64,000 nt of DNA from an uncultured Lactobacillus sp. Lineage in GTDB: Bacteria; Bacillota; Bacilli; Lactobacillales; Lactobacillaceae. The notes below the pieces were generated by a model. It had not been told where the DNA came from. It did no database searches and saw only the letters and a list, made by a program, of their open reading frames with translations. Of this stretch, positions 9,088 through 19,088 are shown in pieces; within the stretch, counting starts at the first letter, position 1; each line of letters starts with the position of its first letter. The position numbers were made by a program, and so were the translations under genes. The stretch spans positions 13,801 to 77,800 of the forward strand of contig NZ_CAJURR010000005.1 of assembly GCF_910589175.1 (NCBI RefSeq), given 5' to 3'.

Positions 9088-10599
9088 ATGAGTAATATTA
9101 ATATTTCAAATCTTTCTTTTAGATATCCAGATAGCTCAGATAATATATTTAATAATTTAAATTTAGACCTGGATAGTAGTTGGAAACTAGGTTTAGTAGG
9201 AAGAAACGGAAGGGGAAAGACAACTTTCTTAAATCTTTTACGCGGTAACTTGAAGGGAACAGGAAAGATACAAGCTAAACTTGAATTTAACTATTTTCCA
9301 CTTACTGTTAAGAATCAGGAACAATTAACTTTATATGCGCTGCAAGAACAGGTTTCATTTGAATCGTGGGAACTTGAACGCGAATTAAATTTAATAAAAG
9401 TTGATCCTGAACTTATTTGGCAGCCTTTTAATTCTTTAAGTGGTGGAGAACAGACTAAGATTTTGTTGGCACTATCCTTTATTAATAAAAATGGTTTTCC
9501 TTTAATTGATGAGCCCACTAATCATTTAGATGAAGACTCCAGAGTGCAGGTTATAGCTTATTTACAACAACATTCTAATGGCTACATTGTGGTGAGTCAC
9601 GATCGTGCTTTCTTAAATCAAGTAACAAATCATATCTTAGCAATTGAAAATACCGAAATTCATTTGTATCAGGGAAATTTTGCCAGTTATGAAGATACAA
9701 AGACAAAGCGAGATAAATTTAATCATGATAAGAATGAAAAACTTCAAGGTCAAATTAGAAGTTTGAACGAAAGTAGAAAGCGAGTAAAAGGATATTCTCT
9801 TCAATCAGAAAACAATAAAAAAGCAAGCGCTCATAAAAATGAAATCCATGCATTCATTAATAAGGGATTCTTTAGTCATAAAGCAGCTAAAATAATGAAA
9901 AGATCGAAGAACCTTGAAAGAAGAATGGATAAGAGTATTCAAGATAAAAAAGGCTTAATGACAAACATTGAGTCTATTCCTGAATTAGAAATGAACTTTC
10001 ATCCCAATTATCATGGAACTCTATTAGAAGCGCAGCATTTAGATCTTACAGTCCAAAATAAGAAATTGTTTAAAGATTTAAATTTAACGATTAAAAATCA
10101 TGGGATTGTAGCGCTAGAAGGAAAAAATGGATCTGGAAAATCTACATTTTTGAAAAATATTTTAAAACCAGATAAAAATGTGACTTCTCACGGAAAGCTT
10201 AATATTGTTAATGGCTTGAAAATATCATATTTACCACAAAATTTTATTGAATATTCTGGTACTTTATCTCAGTTTGCAGAAAAAGAAAAAATATCTTATG
10301 AAAATTTATTAAATGTTCTTAGAAAAATGGGCTTTCCTAGAGAAAGCTTTGCCACAAAAATTGAAGAAATGAGTATGGGACAGCAAAAAAGGGTGGCAAT
10401 TGCCAAATCATTAGTGGAAGAAGCAGATATATATTTATGGGATGAGCCAGCTAATTATTTAGACGTATTTAATCAGGATCAGTTAATTAACATGTTAAGA
10501 AAAGAACAACCGGCAATGCTCTTAATTGAACATGATAAGTATTTTATTAGTCAGGTTACAGATAAACGAATAAAATTAGGAGGTGGAGAAGCTAAATAA
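9088..10599 (+). CDS. ABC-F ribosomal protection protein, Lsa/Vga/Msr type
   Basis: 503 residues from the ATG at 9088 after GAGGTGAG; the frame is open further upstream but crosses the terminator. Two ABC domains in tandem without membrane segments: Walker A GRNGRGKT and GKNGSGKS; signatures LSGGEQTK and MSMGQQKR; Walker B/switch IDEPTNHLD and WDEPANYLD, with the two catalytic Glu. A charged inter-domain linker lies between the cassettes. Length and the MSMGQQKRVAIAKSL plus WDEPANYLDVFNQ pattern are those of Lsa-type factors, which enter the ribosomal E site and displace lincosamide, pleuromutilin or streptogramin A drugs. The attenuator leader supports a resistance role; drug spectrum cannot be read from sequence. 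Runs 17 nt before the GyrI-like gene. Confidence 0.88.
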   Translation: MSNINISNLSFRYPDSSDNIFNNLNLDLDSSWKLGLVGRNGRGKTTFLNLLRGNLKGTGKIQAKLEFNYFPLTVKNQEQLTLYALQEQVSFESWELERELNLIKVDPELIWQPFNSLSGGEQTKILLALSFINKNGFPLIDEPTNHLDEDSRVQVIAYLQQHSNGYIVVSHDRAFLNQVTNHILAIENTEIHLYQGNFASYEDTKTKRDKFNHDKNEKLQGQIRSLNESRKRVKGYSLQSENNKKASAHKNEIHAFINKGFFSHKAAKIMKRSKNLERRMDKSIQDKKGLMTNIESIPELEMNFHPNYHGTLLEAQHLDLTVQNKKLFKDLNLTIKNHGIVALEGKNGSGKSTFLKNILKPDKNVTSHGKLNIVNGLKISYLPQNFIEYSGTLSQFAEKEKISYENLLNVLRKMGFPRESFATKIEEMSMGQQKRVAIAKSLVEEADIYLWDEPANYLDVFNQDQLINMLRKEQPAMLLIEHDKYFISQVTDKRIKLGGGEAK

Positions 10600-10616
10600 T
10601 TAAAGGGGAGAAAAAA

Positions 10617-11243
10617 TTGGTATTTGATTATAAAAAAGAATATAAAGATTTATATTTTCCAAAAAAGAAACCTGAATTAATAACTGTTCCTGAAATGAAC
10701 TATCTGGCAGTTTCAGGAAGTGGTGATCCAAATAAAGAAGATGGAACATATAAAAATGCTTTAGAAATGCTGTATAGTGTCGCTTATACCATTAAAATGA
10801 GTAAGAAAGGAGCACACAAAATCCCAGGTTATTTTGATTTTGTTGTTCCACCTCTTGAAGGTCTCTGGTGGATGAGAGATGATTCAAAAATCGACTACGC
10901 TCATAAAGAAAACTTTTCTTGGATTTCAATGATTCGCTTACCCGACTTTGTTACTTCTAAAGAATTTAATTGGGCAGTTAAAACCGCTAGTGAAAAGAAG
11001 AAAAAAGATTTCTCGGAAGTAAAATTTTTCAAATATAATGAAGGTCTCTGTGTCCAACAAATGCATATTGGTAGTTATGATGACGAACCGATAACAATTG
11101 AAAATATGCATAAATTTGTTGAGTCAAAAAATTATCAAATTGATATAAAAAATCCACGCTATCATCATGAAATATATTTAAGTGATCCGCGAAGAACTAG
11201 AGTGGAGCGATTAAAGACTGTAATCAGACTACCAATTAAATAA
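10617..11243 (+). CDS. GyrI-like small-molecule-binding domain protein
   Basis: 208 residues, start TTG at 10617 after AAGGGGAG. PEMNYLAVSGSGDPN and SDPRRTRVERLKTVIRLPI match stand-alone GyrI-like (SOUL/BtrG-fold) proteins, which bind small molecules. No DNA-binding domain is present. Co-transcribed with the ABC-F gene, so it may take part in the same drug response, which is inference. Followed by a strong terminator. Confidence 0.75.
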   Translation: MVFDYKKEYKDLYFPKKKPELITVPEMNYLAVSGSGDPNKEDGTYKNALEMLYSVAYTIKMSKKGAHKIPGYFDFVVPPLEGLWWMRDDSKIDYAHKENFSWISMIRLPDFVTSKEFNWAVKTASEKKKKDFSEVKFFKYNEGLCVQQMHIGSYDDEPITIENMHKFVESKNYQIDIKNPRYHHEIYLSDPRRTRVERLKTVIRLPIK

Positions 11244-11247
11244 ACTT

Positions 11248-11274
11248 AAGCAAGTACTCAGTACTTGCTTTTTT
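11248..11274 (+). terminator. Intrinsic terminator after the ABC-F/GyrI operon
   Basis: AAGCAAGTAC / GTACTTGCTT stem with a 3-nt loop and a following T-run. Separates this operon from the heat-shock operon. Confidence 0.88.
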
Positions 11275-11303
11275 GTGAAATTTTTGTGAAAAATTAAATT
11301 GAT

Positions 11304-11330
11304 TTAGCACTCTACTTGAACAATTGCTAA
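11304..11330 (+). promoter_or_regulatory. CIRCE operator 1 (HrcA-binding)
   Basis: TTAGCACTC, 9-nt spacer, AATTGCTAA. The left arm is perfect and the right arm has two mismatches to GAGTGCTAA. It overlaps the -35 (TTGAAC, 11316-11321) of a promoter whose -10 is TATTAT (11338-11343). Confidence 0.85.
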
Positions 11331-11343
11331 AGTATGGTATTAT
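11316..11343 (+). promoter_or_regulatory. Promoter of hrcA-grpE-dnaK
   Basis: TTGAAC, 16-nt spacer, TATTAT. It is flanked by two CIRCE elements, upstream overlapping the -35 and downstream of the -10, as expected for HrcA repression. Confidence 0.6.
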
Positions 11344-11351
11344 ATAAATTG

Positions 11352-11378
11352 TTAGCACAGAAGAAATAAGAGTGCTAA
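11352..11378 (+). promoter_or_regulatory. CIRCE operator 2 (HrcA-binding)
   Basis: TTAGCACAG, 9-nt spacer, GAGTGCTAA. The right arm is perfect and the left arm has two changes. Its position in the 5' untranslated region would block elongation or initiation. Confidence 0.88.
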
Positions 11379-11394
11379 TGATGGGGGCGAGAAA

Positions 11395-12453
11395 ATGTTG
11401 ACTGAACGGCAAGAACTTATTTTAAAGACTATTATTATGGACTTTACTCAGACACATGAGCCAGTAGGTTCCAAGACCGTGATGAATCAACTGCCTGTCA
11501 AGGTCTCCAGTGCAACGGTTCGAAATGAAATGGCGGTTTTGGAAGAGAAAGGGCTACTTGAAAAGACACACTCTTCAAGTGGACGAATTCCTTCTACTGC
11601 TGGCTATCGATACTATTTGGATCATTTAATTAATCCAGTAAAAATACCAGCGTCTGTCTATAATCAAATTGTTTACCAGTTAGACCAACCCTTTCAACAA
11701 GTTAATGAAATTGTGCAGGAAGCTGCAAAGATTTTATCTGATTTGACTAACTATACAGCTTTTGCAGCAGGACCTGAAACCCATTCGGTAAAAGTTACGG
11801 GTTTTAGAATTGTTCCTCTATCTAGTCATCAAGTGATGGCCATTTTAGTCACTGATGATGGTAATGTAAAGAATCAAATTTATACTTTGCCTCATCACAC
11901 TAACGGGGAAGAAATTGAAAAAGCTGTTCGATTGATTAATGATCAATTAGTTGGAAAATCACTTAGTTCAATTAATGAAGTATTACTCAAGCGAATTGCT
12001 GATCATCTTATTGCTCGAGGATCTGCACCGGAAATATTAGATCTCTTACAAGATGTCATTAAAGATGCGGCTAGTGAGCAAATGTATGTTGATGGTCAAA
12101 TTAATCTTTTGAGTAATTATGAAAATGATGATTTAACCAAGATAAAATCACTTTATAAGTTAATTGATCAAAATGATGCACTTTCAAGTTTAATTGGTTT
12201 TAATCCTGAAGATGAACGAAAAAATGATTCTAGTTCTAAGGTTCAGGTTAAATTAGGTTCAGAATTACCATCTGATTTACTTGAAAATTACAGCTTATTA
12301 ACTGCACAATATAGTGTTGGTAAATATGGTAAAGGAACAATTGCACTACTAGGGCCAACAAACATGCCATACTCGCAGATGATCGGATTACTCGAGTATT
12401 TTAGGAATGAACTAGCAAAGAAATTGTTAGATTATTATGGTAGATTTAAGTAA
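11395..12453 (+). CDS. hrcA: Heat-inducible transcription repressor HrcA
   Basis: 352 residues. N-terminal winged helix ([52 protein letters not shown]) and C-terminal GAF-like dimer domain ending [15 protein letters not shown]. It represses its own operon through the two CIRCE sites directly upstream and depends on GroEL for folding in known systems. First gene of hrcA-grpE-dnaK. Confidence 0.96.
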   Translation: MLTERQELILKTIIMDFTQTHEPVGSKTVMNQLPVKVSSATVRNEMAVLEEKGLLEKTHSSSGRIPSTAGYRYYLDHLINPVKIPASVYNQIVYQLDQPFQQVNEIVQEAAKILSDLTNYTAFAAGPETHSVKVTGFRIVPLSSHQVMAILVTDDGNVKNQIYTLPHHTNGEEIEKAVRLINDQLVGKSLSSINEVLLKRIADHLIARGSAPEILDLLQDVIKDAASEQMYVDGQINLLSNYENDDLTKIKSLYKLIDQNDALSSLIGFNPEDERKNDSSSKVQVKLGSELPSDLLENYSLLTAQYSVGKYGKGTIALLGPTNMPYSQMIGLLEYFRNELAKKLLDYYGRFK

Positions 12454-12464
12454 GGAGGTTAGCT

Positions 12465-13043
12465 GTGAGTAAAGAAGAGTTTCCGCATGAAAAAGATTTA
12501 AAGGACGAGGTGACCCCAGATAAGGCACCAAAAAAAGATCCAAAAGCAGCTCCGAAAGAGGAAGTTAAGGAAAATCCAGTAAAGAATTATGAAAAAGAAA
12601 TTGCTAAATTAACTGCTAAAAATAAGGATCTTGAAGATAAATACTTACGCAGTGAAGCTGAGATTCAAAATATGCAAGCACGCTATGCAAAAGAACGTGC
12701 TCAGTTAATAAAATATGAGTCTCAAAGCTTAGCTAAAGAAGTTTTGCCAGCAATGGATAACTTGGAGCGAGCATTAGCTGTTAAAGCCGACGATAAAGCT
12801 GCTAAGCAACTCCAAAAGGGCGTTCAGATGACTCTTGATTCATTAGTTAAATCAATGAAAGATCAAGGAATTACTGAAATTAAAGCCGAGGGCGAAACTT
12901 TTGATCCTTCTCTTCATCAAGCTGTTCAAACTGTGGCAGCAGAAAATGATGAACAAAAAGATCGCGTAGTTAAAGTTTTACAAAAAGGATATCAATATAA
13001 AGATAGAACATTAAGACCAGCAATGGTTGTAGTGGCTCAATAA
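12465..13043 (+). CDS. grpE: Nucleotide exchange factor GrpE
   Basis: 192 residues, GTG start after TAAGGAGG. A charged N-terminal tail, a long coiled coil ([16 protein letters not shown]), and the C-terminal beta domain with [12 protein letters not shown] and [17 protein letters not shown]. Releases ADP from DnaK. 11 nt after hrcA, the same operon. Confidence 0.95.
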   Translation: MSKEEFPHEKDLKDEVTPDKAPKKDPKAAPKEEVKENPVKNYEKEIAKLTAKNKDLEDKYLRSEAEIQNMQARYAKERAQLIKYESQSLAKEVLPAMDNLERALAVKADDKAAKQLQKGVQMTLDSLVKSMKDQGITEIKAEGETFDPSLHQAVQTVAAENDEQKDRVVKVLQKGYQYKDRTLRPAMVVVAQ

Positions 13044-13060
13044 GAAAGGAAGTTCCATAT

Positions 13061-14935
13061 ATGTCAAAAGTTATTGGTATTGACTTAGGTACGACTAACT
13101 CTGCTGTTGCCGTACTTGAAGGTAAAGAACCTAAAATTATTACTAACCCAGAAGGTAACCGTACAACTCCTTCTGTAGTTGCTTTTAAAAATGGTGAAAT
13201 TCAAGTTGGAGAAGTAGCTAAGCGTCAAGCAATCACTAACCCTAACACTATTGTTTCAATCAAGAGTCATATGGGTGAAGAAGGTTACAAAGTTAAAGTT
13301 GGCTATAAGGAATATACTCCACAAGAAATTTCAGCTTTTATTTTGCAATACATTAAGAAGTTCTCTGAAGATTATTTGGGTGAAGAGGTAACTGACGCAG
13401 TTATTACTGTTCCTGCTTATTTCAACGACGCACAACGTCAAGCTACTAAAGATGCTGGTAAAATTGCTGGCTTGAATGTTCAAAGAATTATCAACGAACC
13501 AACTGCTTCAGCTTTAGCATATGGTCTTGATAAAGATGAAAATGATGAAAAAGTATTAGTATATGACCTTGGTGGTGGTACTTTCGATGTTTCTATCTTG
13601 CAATTAGGTGATGGAGTCTTCCAAGTATTGTCAACTAATGGTGATACTCACCTTGGTGGTGACGACTTTGACCAAAGAATTATGGATTGGTTAATCCAAA
13701 ACTTTAAGGAAGAAAATGGTGTTGACTTATCTAACGATAAGATGGCATTACAACGTTTAAAGGATGCTGCAGAAAAGGCTAAGAAAGACTTATCTGGCGT
13801 TTCATCAACTCACATTTCACTTCCATTTATTTCTGCTGGAGAAGCTGGCCCACTTCACCTTGAAGCTGATTTGACTCGTGCTAAGTTTGATGAATTAACT
13901 GATGATTTAGTTCAAAAGACTAAGGTAGCATTTGACAATGCTTTAAGTGACGCAGGTTTGACTGTAAATGATATTGATAAAGTTATTTTAAACGGTGGTT
14001 CAACTCGTATTCCTGCAGTTCAAAAGGCTGTTAAGGATTGGGCTGGAAAAGAACCTGACCACTCAATTAACCCTGATGAAGCTGTTGCTTTAGGTGCAGC
14101 AATTCAAGGTGGTGTTATCTCAGGTGATGTTAAGGACATTGTTTTACTTGATGTTACTCCATTATCACTTGGTATTGAAACTATGGGTGGTGTCTTCACG
14201 AAGTTAATTGACAGAAACACTACTATCCCAACTTCAAAGAGCCAAATCTTCTCAACTGCAGCTGATAACCAACCAGCAGTAGATGTTCACGTTTTACAAG
14301 GTGAACGTCCAATGGCAGCTGATGACAAGACTTTAGGACGCTTTGAATTGACTGATATTCCACCAGCACCACGTGGTGTTCCACAAATTCAAGTTACTTT
14401 CGATATCGATAAGAACGGTATTGTAAACGTATCTGCTAAGGATATGGGTACTGGTAAGGAACAAAAGATTACTATTAAGAGTTCTTCTGGTTTATCAGAT
14501 GAAGAAATCAAGAAGATGCAAAAGGATGCCGAAGAGCACGCTGAAGAAGATAAAAAGCGTAAGGAAGAAGTTGATTTACGTAATGAAGTAGATCAATTAA
14601 TCTTTACTACTGAAAAGACTTTAAAGGAAACTGAGGGTAAAGTTCCTGAAACTGAAACTAAGAATGTTCAAGATGCTTTAGATGCTTTGAAGAAGGCTCA
14701 AAAAGATAACAACTTGGATGAAATGAAAGAAAAGAAAGAGGCTTTATCAAAGGCTGCTCAAGATTTAGCTGTTAAGCTTTACCAACAAAATGGTGGTGCT
14801 CAAGGTGCAGCTGGTCAAGCTGGCCCTCAAGGCCCACAAAATGGTGGTCAACCAAACAATGATAATGGCTCAGACAACGGTCAAGGTGGTTCAACTGTTG
14901 ATGGAGACTTTCATAAGGTAGACCCTGATAAGTAA
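13061..14935 (+). CDS. dnaK: Chaperone DnaK (Hsp70)
   Basis: 624 residues. ATPase domain ([46 protein letters not shown]), substrate-binding domain and lid, then a Gly/Gln/Asn-rich tail ending DPDK. Follows grpE by 17 nt. A terminator after it separates dnaJ. Cytoplasmic, with GrpE and DnaJ. Confidence 0.98.
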   Translation: MSKVIGIDLGTTNSAVAVLEGKEPKIITNPEGNRTTPSVVAFKNGEIQVGEVAKRQAITNPNTIVSIKSHMGEEGYKVKVGYKEYTPQEISAFILQYIKKFSEDYLGEEVTDAVITVPAYFNDAQRQATKDAGKIAGLNVQRIINEPTASALAYGLDKDENDEKVLVYDLGGGTFDVSILQLGDGVFQVLSTNGDTHLGGDDFDQRIMDWLIQNFKEENGVDLSNDKMALQRLKDAAEKAKKDLSGVSSTHISLPFISAGEAGPLHLEADLTRAKFDELTDDLVQKTKVAFDNALSDAGLTVNDIDKVILNGGSTRIPAVQKAVKDWAGKEPDHSINPDEAVALGAAIQGGVISGDVKDIVLLDVTPLSLGIETMGGVFTKLIDRNTTIPTSKSQIFSTAADNQPAVDVHVLQGERPMAADDKTLGRFELTDIPPAPRGVPQIQVTFDIDKNGIVNVSAKDMGTGKEQKITIKSSSGLSDEEIKKMQKDAEEHAEEDKKRKEEVDLRNEVDQLIFTTEKTLKETEGKVPETETKNVQDALDALKKAQKDNNLDEMKEKKEALSKAAQDLAVKLYQQNGGAQGAAGQAGPQGPQNGGQPNNDNGSDNGQGGSTVDGDFHKVDPDK

Positions 14936-14958
14936 AAAGTTTTATAATTAAATCAAAC

Positions 14959-14994
14959 AAGAAAAGAACTGCGTGATTGTAGTTCTTTTCTTTT
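14959..14994 (+). terminator. Terminator between dnaK and dnaJ
   Basis: GAAAAGAACT / AGTTCTTTTC with a 10-nt loop and TTTT following. It is likely leaky, since dnaJ follows without a clear promoter, giving lower dnaJ expression. Confidence 0.75.
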
Positions 14995-15014
14995 ATGAAT
15001 AAAGGAGTTTTCAG

Positions 15015-16181
15015 ATGGCACAACGTGATTATTATGATGTGCTGGGTGTTGATAAAAATGCTAGTGAAAGTGAGATTAGTAAGGCATATCGTAAACTAGC
15101 AAAAAAATATCACCCAGACTTAAACCATGAACCTGGTGCTGAAGAAAAATACAAGGAAGTAAATGAAGCATATGAGGTTCTCCATGATAAACAGAAAAGA
15201 GCTCAGTATGACCAATTTGGTCAAGCAGGCGTAAATGGTCAAGGTGGCTTTGGTGGTCAAGGCTTTGGCGGTTTTGGCGGCCAAGGTGGATACTCATCTC
15301 AAGGCTTTGGTGATTTTGGCGATATTTTCGGTGATATCTTTGGTTCAGCATTTGGCGGAGGCAGAAGTCGTGTAGATCCAACTGCACCGCAAAAAGGTCA
15401 AGATTTAGATTATACAATGACGATTGACTTTATGGATGCAATCAAGGGTAAAAAGACCGATATTACCTATACTAGAAGTGAAGTTTGTCCTACTTGTGAC
15501 GGCTCTGGTGCTGAAAAAGGTACTCATCCAATTACGTGTGATAAATGTCATGGAAGTGGGGTAATGACGGTAACTCGTCAAACACCACTCGGTGTTATTC
15601 AACAACAAACTACTTGTGACAAGTGCGGAGGACGCGGAACAATTATTGAACATCCATGTCAAACTTGCCATGGTCAGGGCACCGTCGACAAAAAGCAGAC
15701 TCTTCAAGTTACTGTTCCAGCTGGTATTGATAATGGACAACAGATTCGTTTAAGTGGTCAAGGCGAAGCTGGAAAAAATGGTGGTCCTTACGGTGACTTG
15801 TACATTGTATTTAGAGTTAAACCAAGCAAAGAATTTAGAAGAAATGGTACAACTATCTATACTGAAGCTCCAATTTCATTTGCTCAAGCAGCTTTAGGAG
15901 ATAAAATTCGTGTAAATACAGTTCATGGTCCAGTTGATTTAACGATTCCGGCAGGAACTCAACCTAATACTAACTTTAAATTACGTGGTCAAGGTGTACC
16001 AAAGATAAATGGTACAGGCAATGGAGACCAAGAAGTAACAGTTAAAGTAGTTATTCCAAAGAAGATTAATGATAAGCAGAAGGAAGCTTTGGTTGATTAC
16101 GTTAAAGCTGGTGGCGGTAATATTTCCCCACAAGAAAAGAATTTCTTCGAACGTTTAAAAGATAAGTTAAACGGAGAATAA
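15015..16181 (+). CDS. dnaJ: Co-chaperone DnaJ (Hsp40)
   Basis: 388 residues. J domain with HPD ([17 protein letters not shown]), Gly/Phe-rich region ([16 protein letters not shown]), four CxxCxGxG zinc motifs ([32 protein letters not shown]), and C-terminal peptide-binding domains. Stimulates the DnaK ATPase. Preceded by AAAGGAG. Confidence 0.97.
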   Translation: MAQRDYYDVLGVDKNASESEISKAYRKLAKKYHPDLNHEPGAEEKYKEVNEAYEVLHDKQKRAQYDQFGQAGVNGQGGFGGQGFGGFGGQGGYSSQGFGDFGDIFGDIFGSAFGGGRSRVDPTAPQKGQDLDYTMTIDFMDAIKGKKTDITYTRSEVCPTCDGSGAEKGTHPITCDKCHGSGVMTVTRQTPLGVIQQQTTCDKCGGRGTIIEHPCQTCHGQGTVDKKQTLQVTVPAGIDNGQQIRLSGQGEAGKNGGPYGDLYIVFRVKPSKEFRRNGTTIYTEAPISFAQAALGDKIRVNTVHGPVDLTIPAGTQPNTNFKLRGQGVPKINGTGNGDQEVTVKVVIPKKINDKQKEALVDYVKAGGGNISPQEKNFFERLKDKLNGE

Positions 16182-16186
16182 AAGTG

Positions 16187-16230
16187 AAAACGTATATCTC
16201 TATAAGTCTTGAGGTATGCGTTTTATTTTT
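16187..16230 (+). terminator. Terminator after dnaJ
   Basis: AAAACGTATATCTC pairs with GAGGTATGCGTTTT (two G-U pairs), followed by TATTTTTG. Ends the heat-shock operon. Confidence 0.75.
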
Positions 16231-16291
16231 GTAATAAATAATTACTTCAATAAAAATGTTGCATTAAGAATTTTATCTAGTCGTAGGCCTT

Positions 16292-16300
16292 TGATATAAT
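16292..16300 (+). promoter_or_regulatory. Extended -10 promoter of lepA
   Basis: TGATATAAT, a TG-extended perfect TATAAT box 25 nt before the lepA start codon. The -35 region is weak. Confidence 0.5.
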
Positions 16301-16324
16301 TAATAAAGCGAAAAGGGTGAGAAC

Positions 16325-18163
16325 ATGGATATAAAAAAATTACAAGATTATCAAAAACATATTCGAAATTTTTCAATTGTTGCCCATATTGATCATGGAA
16401 AATCAACGATTGCAGATCGTATTTTAGAATTAACAGATACTGTTTCTGAACGTCAAATGAAAAATCAATTACTTGACGATATGCCACTAGAACGGCAACG
16501 TGGTATAACTATTAAGCTAAATTCTGTAGAAGTAAAATACCACGCTAAAGATGGTGAAACATATATCTTTCACTTAATTGATACTCCAGGCCACGTAGAC
16601 TTTTCATATGAAGTTTCAAGATCATTAGCGGCCTGTGAGGGGGCACTCTTAGTAGTGGATGCCACTCAAGGTGTACAAGCACAAACTTTGGCTAATACTT
16701 ATTTAGCTATTGATGATGACTTGGAAATTTTACCAGTTATTAATAAGATCGATTTACCATCAGCTGATCCCGAAATGTGTAAAAATGAAATTGAAGAGAT
16801 GATTGGTCTTGATGCTTCAGATGCAGTAGAAGTTTCAGGAAAAACAGGTCAAGGTATTCCTGAATTACTAGAAGAAATTGTGAAAAAAGTACCTGCACCT
16901 GACGGTGACCTCAATGCCCCATTAAAGGCTTTGATTTTTGATTCAAAATATGATGATTATCGCGGTGTTGTTTTATCTGTTCGAATTGAAGAGGGAACGG
17001 TTAAACCAGGCGATAAAATTCGTATTATGAATACTGGAAAAGAATTTGAAGTAACAGAAGTAGGTGTTTCAAGTCCACATCCAGTTAAAAAAGATATGCT
17101 TATTGCTGGGGACGTAGGATATTTAACTGCTAACATCAAATCAGTTCGTGAAACTCGTGTTGGTGATACCATTACTAGTGCTGAAACTCCAACTGAAAAG
17201 CCACTTCCAGGTTATCGTCAAATTCCACCAATGGTTTACTCTGGTATGTATCCAGTTGACAATCAAAAGTATGATGATTTGAAAGAAGCGCTTCAAAAGT
17301 TACAATTGAATGATGCTGCTTTAGAATTTGAACCTGAAACATCTCAAGCTTTGGGCTTTGGTTTCCGGTGTGGATTTTTAGGATTGCTTCATATGGACGT
17401 TGTTCAAGAAAGACTTGAGCAAGAGTTTGGTATGGATTTAATCATGACCGCACCAAGTGTAGACTATCATGCTATTATGAACGACGGATCAACTAAGCTG
17501 ATTGATAACCCAGCTGATTTGCCTGATGCTGGTGAATATAAGGAAGTTCAAGAGCCTTATGTTAAAGCAGAAATTATGGTGCCAAATGATTTTGTGGGAC
17601 CAGTAATGGAATTATGTCAGCGAAAGCGCGGCGAATTTGTAACTATGGATTACTTAGATAAGTATCGAGTAAATGTTATTTACAATATGCCATTAGCCGA
17701 AATTATTTATGATTTTTTTGATGAATTAAAATCTTCAACTAAGGGCTATGCATCCCTTGATTATGAGATAACTGGTTATCGTGCAACGGACTTAGTTAAA
17801 ATTGATATGCTTCTTAATAAAGAACCTATCGATGCTCTCAGCTTTATTGCACACCGTGAAGAAGCACAAAATCGTGCTCGTCAAATGACAACAATGCTGA
17901 AGAAATTAATTCCGCGTCAGAACTTTGAAGTTGATATTCAAGGTGCCATTGGAGCTAAAATTATTTCTCGTGCAACCATTAAACCATATCGTAAAGATGT
18001 TACTTGGAAGATTCATACCGGTGACCCTGATCGACGTGCAAAATTGCTTGAGAAACAGCGTCGTGGTAAAAAGAGAATGAAAGCAGTTGGTAGAGTAGAA
18101 GTGCCTCAAGATGCATTTATGGCTGTTTTAAAAATGAACGATGACGATATTAAAGGTAAATAA
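16325..18163 (+). CDS. lepA: Elongation factor 4 (LepA)
   Basis: Ribosome-associated GTPase, 612 residues. G domain [41 protein letters not shown]; the family-specific C-terminal domain ends with [20 protein letters not shown]. Single-gene unit between terminators. Confidence 0.97.
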   Translation: MDIKKLQDYQKHIRNFSIVAHIDHGKSTIADRILELTDTVSERQMKNQLLDDMPLERQRGITIKLNSVEVKYHAKDGETYIFHLIDTPGHVDFSYEVSRSLAACEGALLVVDATQGVQAQTLANTYLAIDDDLEILPVINKIDLPSADPEMCKNEIEEMIGLDASDAVEVSGKTGQGIPELLEEIVKKVPAPDGDLNAPLKALIFDSKYDDYRGVVLSVRIEEGTVKPGDKIRIMNTGKEFEVTEVGVSSPHPVKKDMLIAGDVGYLTANIKSVRETRVGDTITSAETPTEKPLPGYRQIPPMVYSGMYPVDNQKYDDLKEALQKLQLNDAALEFEPETSQALGFGFRCGFLGLLHMDVVQERLEQEFGMDLIMTAPSVDYHAIMNDGSTKLIDNPADLPDAGEYKEVQEPYVKAEIMVPNDFVGPVMELCQRKRGEFVTMDYLDKYRVNVIYNMPLAEIIYDFFDELKSSTKGYASLDYEITGYRATDLVKIDMLLNKEPIDALSFIAHREEAQNRARQMTTMLKKLIPRQNFEVDIQGAIGAKIISRATIKPYRKDVTWKIHTGDPDRRAKLLEKQRRGKKRMKAVGRVEVPQDAFMAVLKMNDDDIKGK

Positions 18164-18179
18164 ATAACATAACTTTATA

Positions 18180-18209
18180 GACGTACCAAGGTTTTGGTAC
18201 GTCTTTTTT
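18180..18209 (+). terminator. Terminator after lepA
   Basis: GACGTACCAA / TTGGTACGTC with a 4-nt loop and six T. Confidence 0.9.
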
Positions 18210-18300
18210 GTTAAAAATCTATCGCTAAGGTAATTGATATTCTTTTTCTAAATTTGTGTTAGAATTTATAATAGTATCAATTAATTAAGGAATAGAAAAA

Positions 18301-18990
18301 ATGGCACAAACAAAGAAAAATAATTCCAAGAAAACTTGGATCATTAGAATTGCTGCAATTATTTTATTAATTATCGGATTAGGGATGATTTTTAATAGTC
18401 AGATCCGAGATATGATGGTTAGACAAAATCAAACGACTGCCTTAAAAAAGTTGAATAAAGAAACTGTTAAAAAGAATCAAAAGAAAAAAGGAATGTTTGA
18501 TTTTTCTAAGGTAGAGGAAATCGACTTTGGTCAAGTAACAAAATCGCGTGTCAATAATACAGCGGATGCAATTGGTGCGATTGCGGTTCCTAGCGTAAAC
18601 ATGTACTTACCAATTATGAAAGGGTTAAGCGATGATGCTATGTCAACTGGTGGGGGAACTATGAGACCTGATCAAGTGATGGGAAAGGGAAACTATCCGT
18701 TAGCTGGACACTATATGACTGCTAAGGGAGTATTATTTTCACCACTAGAAAACACTAAAATAGGCGAAAAAGTATATTTGACTAATCTAGATAAGATTTA
18801 TATTTATCAAATATATATGAAAAAAATTGTTGATCCAACAGCAGTTTGGCTAGTGGATAATACTAAGCAAAATATTGTTACTTTAATTACTTGTGCTGAT
18901 GGTGGGGTTAATCGTTGGGCAATTAGAGGAAAATTAATTGCGGAAGAACCAGCAACGGACAAAAATCTTCAAGTTTTCAAGCTTAAATAA
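18301..18990 (+). CDS. srtA: Class A sortase
   Basis: 229 residues. An N-terminal membrane anchor (WIIRIAAIILLIIGLGMIF, residues 16-34) is followed by the extracellular sortase barrel. Catalytic residues are visible: His in LAGHYMTAKGVLFSPL, Cys in TLITCADGG and Arg in NRWAIRGKL. It cleaves LPxTG-type signals and links surface proteins to peptidoglycan. A TATAAT box lies at 18267-18272 with a weak -35. No substrate gene is adjacent, which is usual for housekeeping sortase. Confidence 0.93.
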   Translation: MAQTKKNNSKKTWIIRIAAIILLIIGLGMIFNSQIRDMMVRQNQTTALKKLNKETVKKNQKKKGMFDFSKVEEIDFGQVTKSRVNNTADAIGAIAVPSVNMYLPIMKGLSDDAMSTGGGTMRPDQVMGKGNYPLAGHYMTAKGVLFSPLENTKIGEKVYLTNLDKIYIYQIYMKKIVDPTAVWLVDNTKQNIVTLITCADGGVNRWAIRGKLIAEEPATDKNLQVFKLK

Positions 18991-19030
18991 AGGGATTTGC
19001 TTCTTAATGAAAGGAAGTAAATCCTTTTTA
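18990..19030 (+). terminator. Terminator after the sortase gene
   Basis: AGGGATTTGCTTC pairs with GAAGTAAATCCTT, followed by TTTTA. A TG-extended TATAAT (19036-19044) just after it is the likely recJ promoter. Confidence 0.75.
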
Positions 19031-19088
19031 ACTTTTGCTATAATAGAAACTTAGATGTTTATAGATGATTTAGGTGAACTAGAAAATA

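Noticed and set aside
15405..15740. 111-codon minus-strand ORF in dnaJ
   Set aside because: Antisense of the zinc-finger repeats of DnaJ; no start signals.
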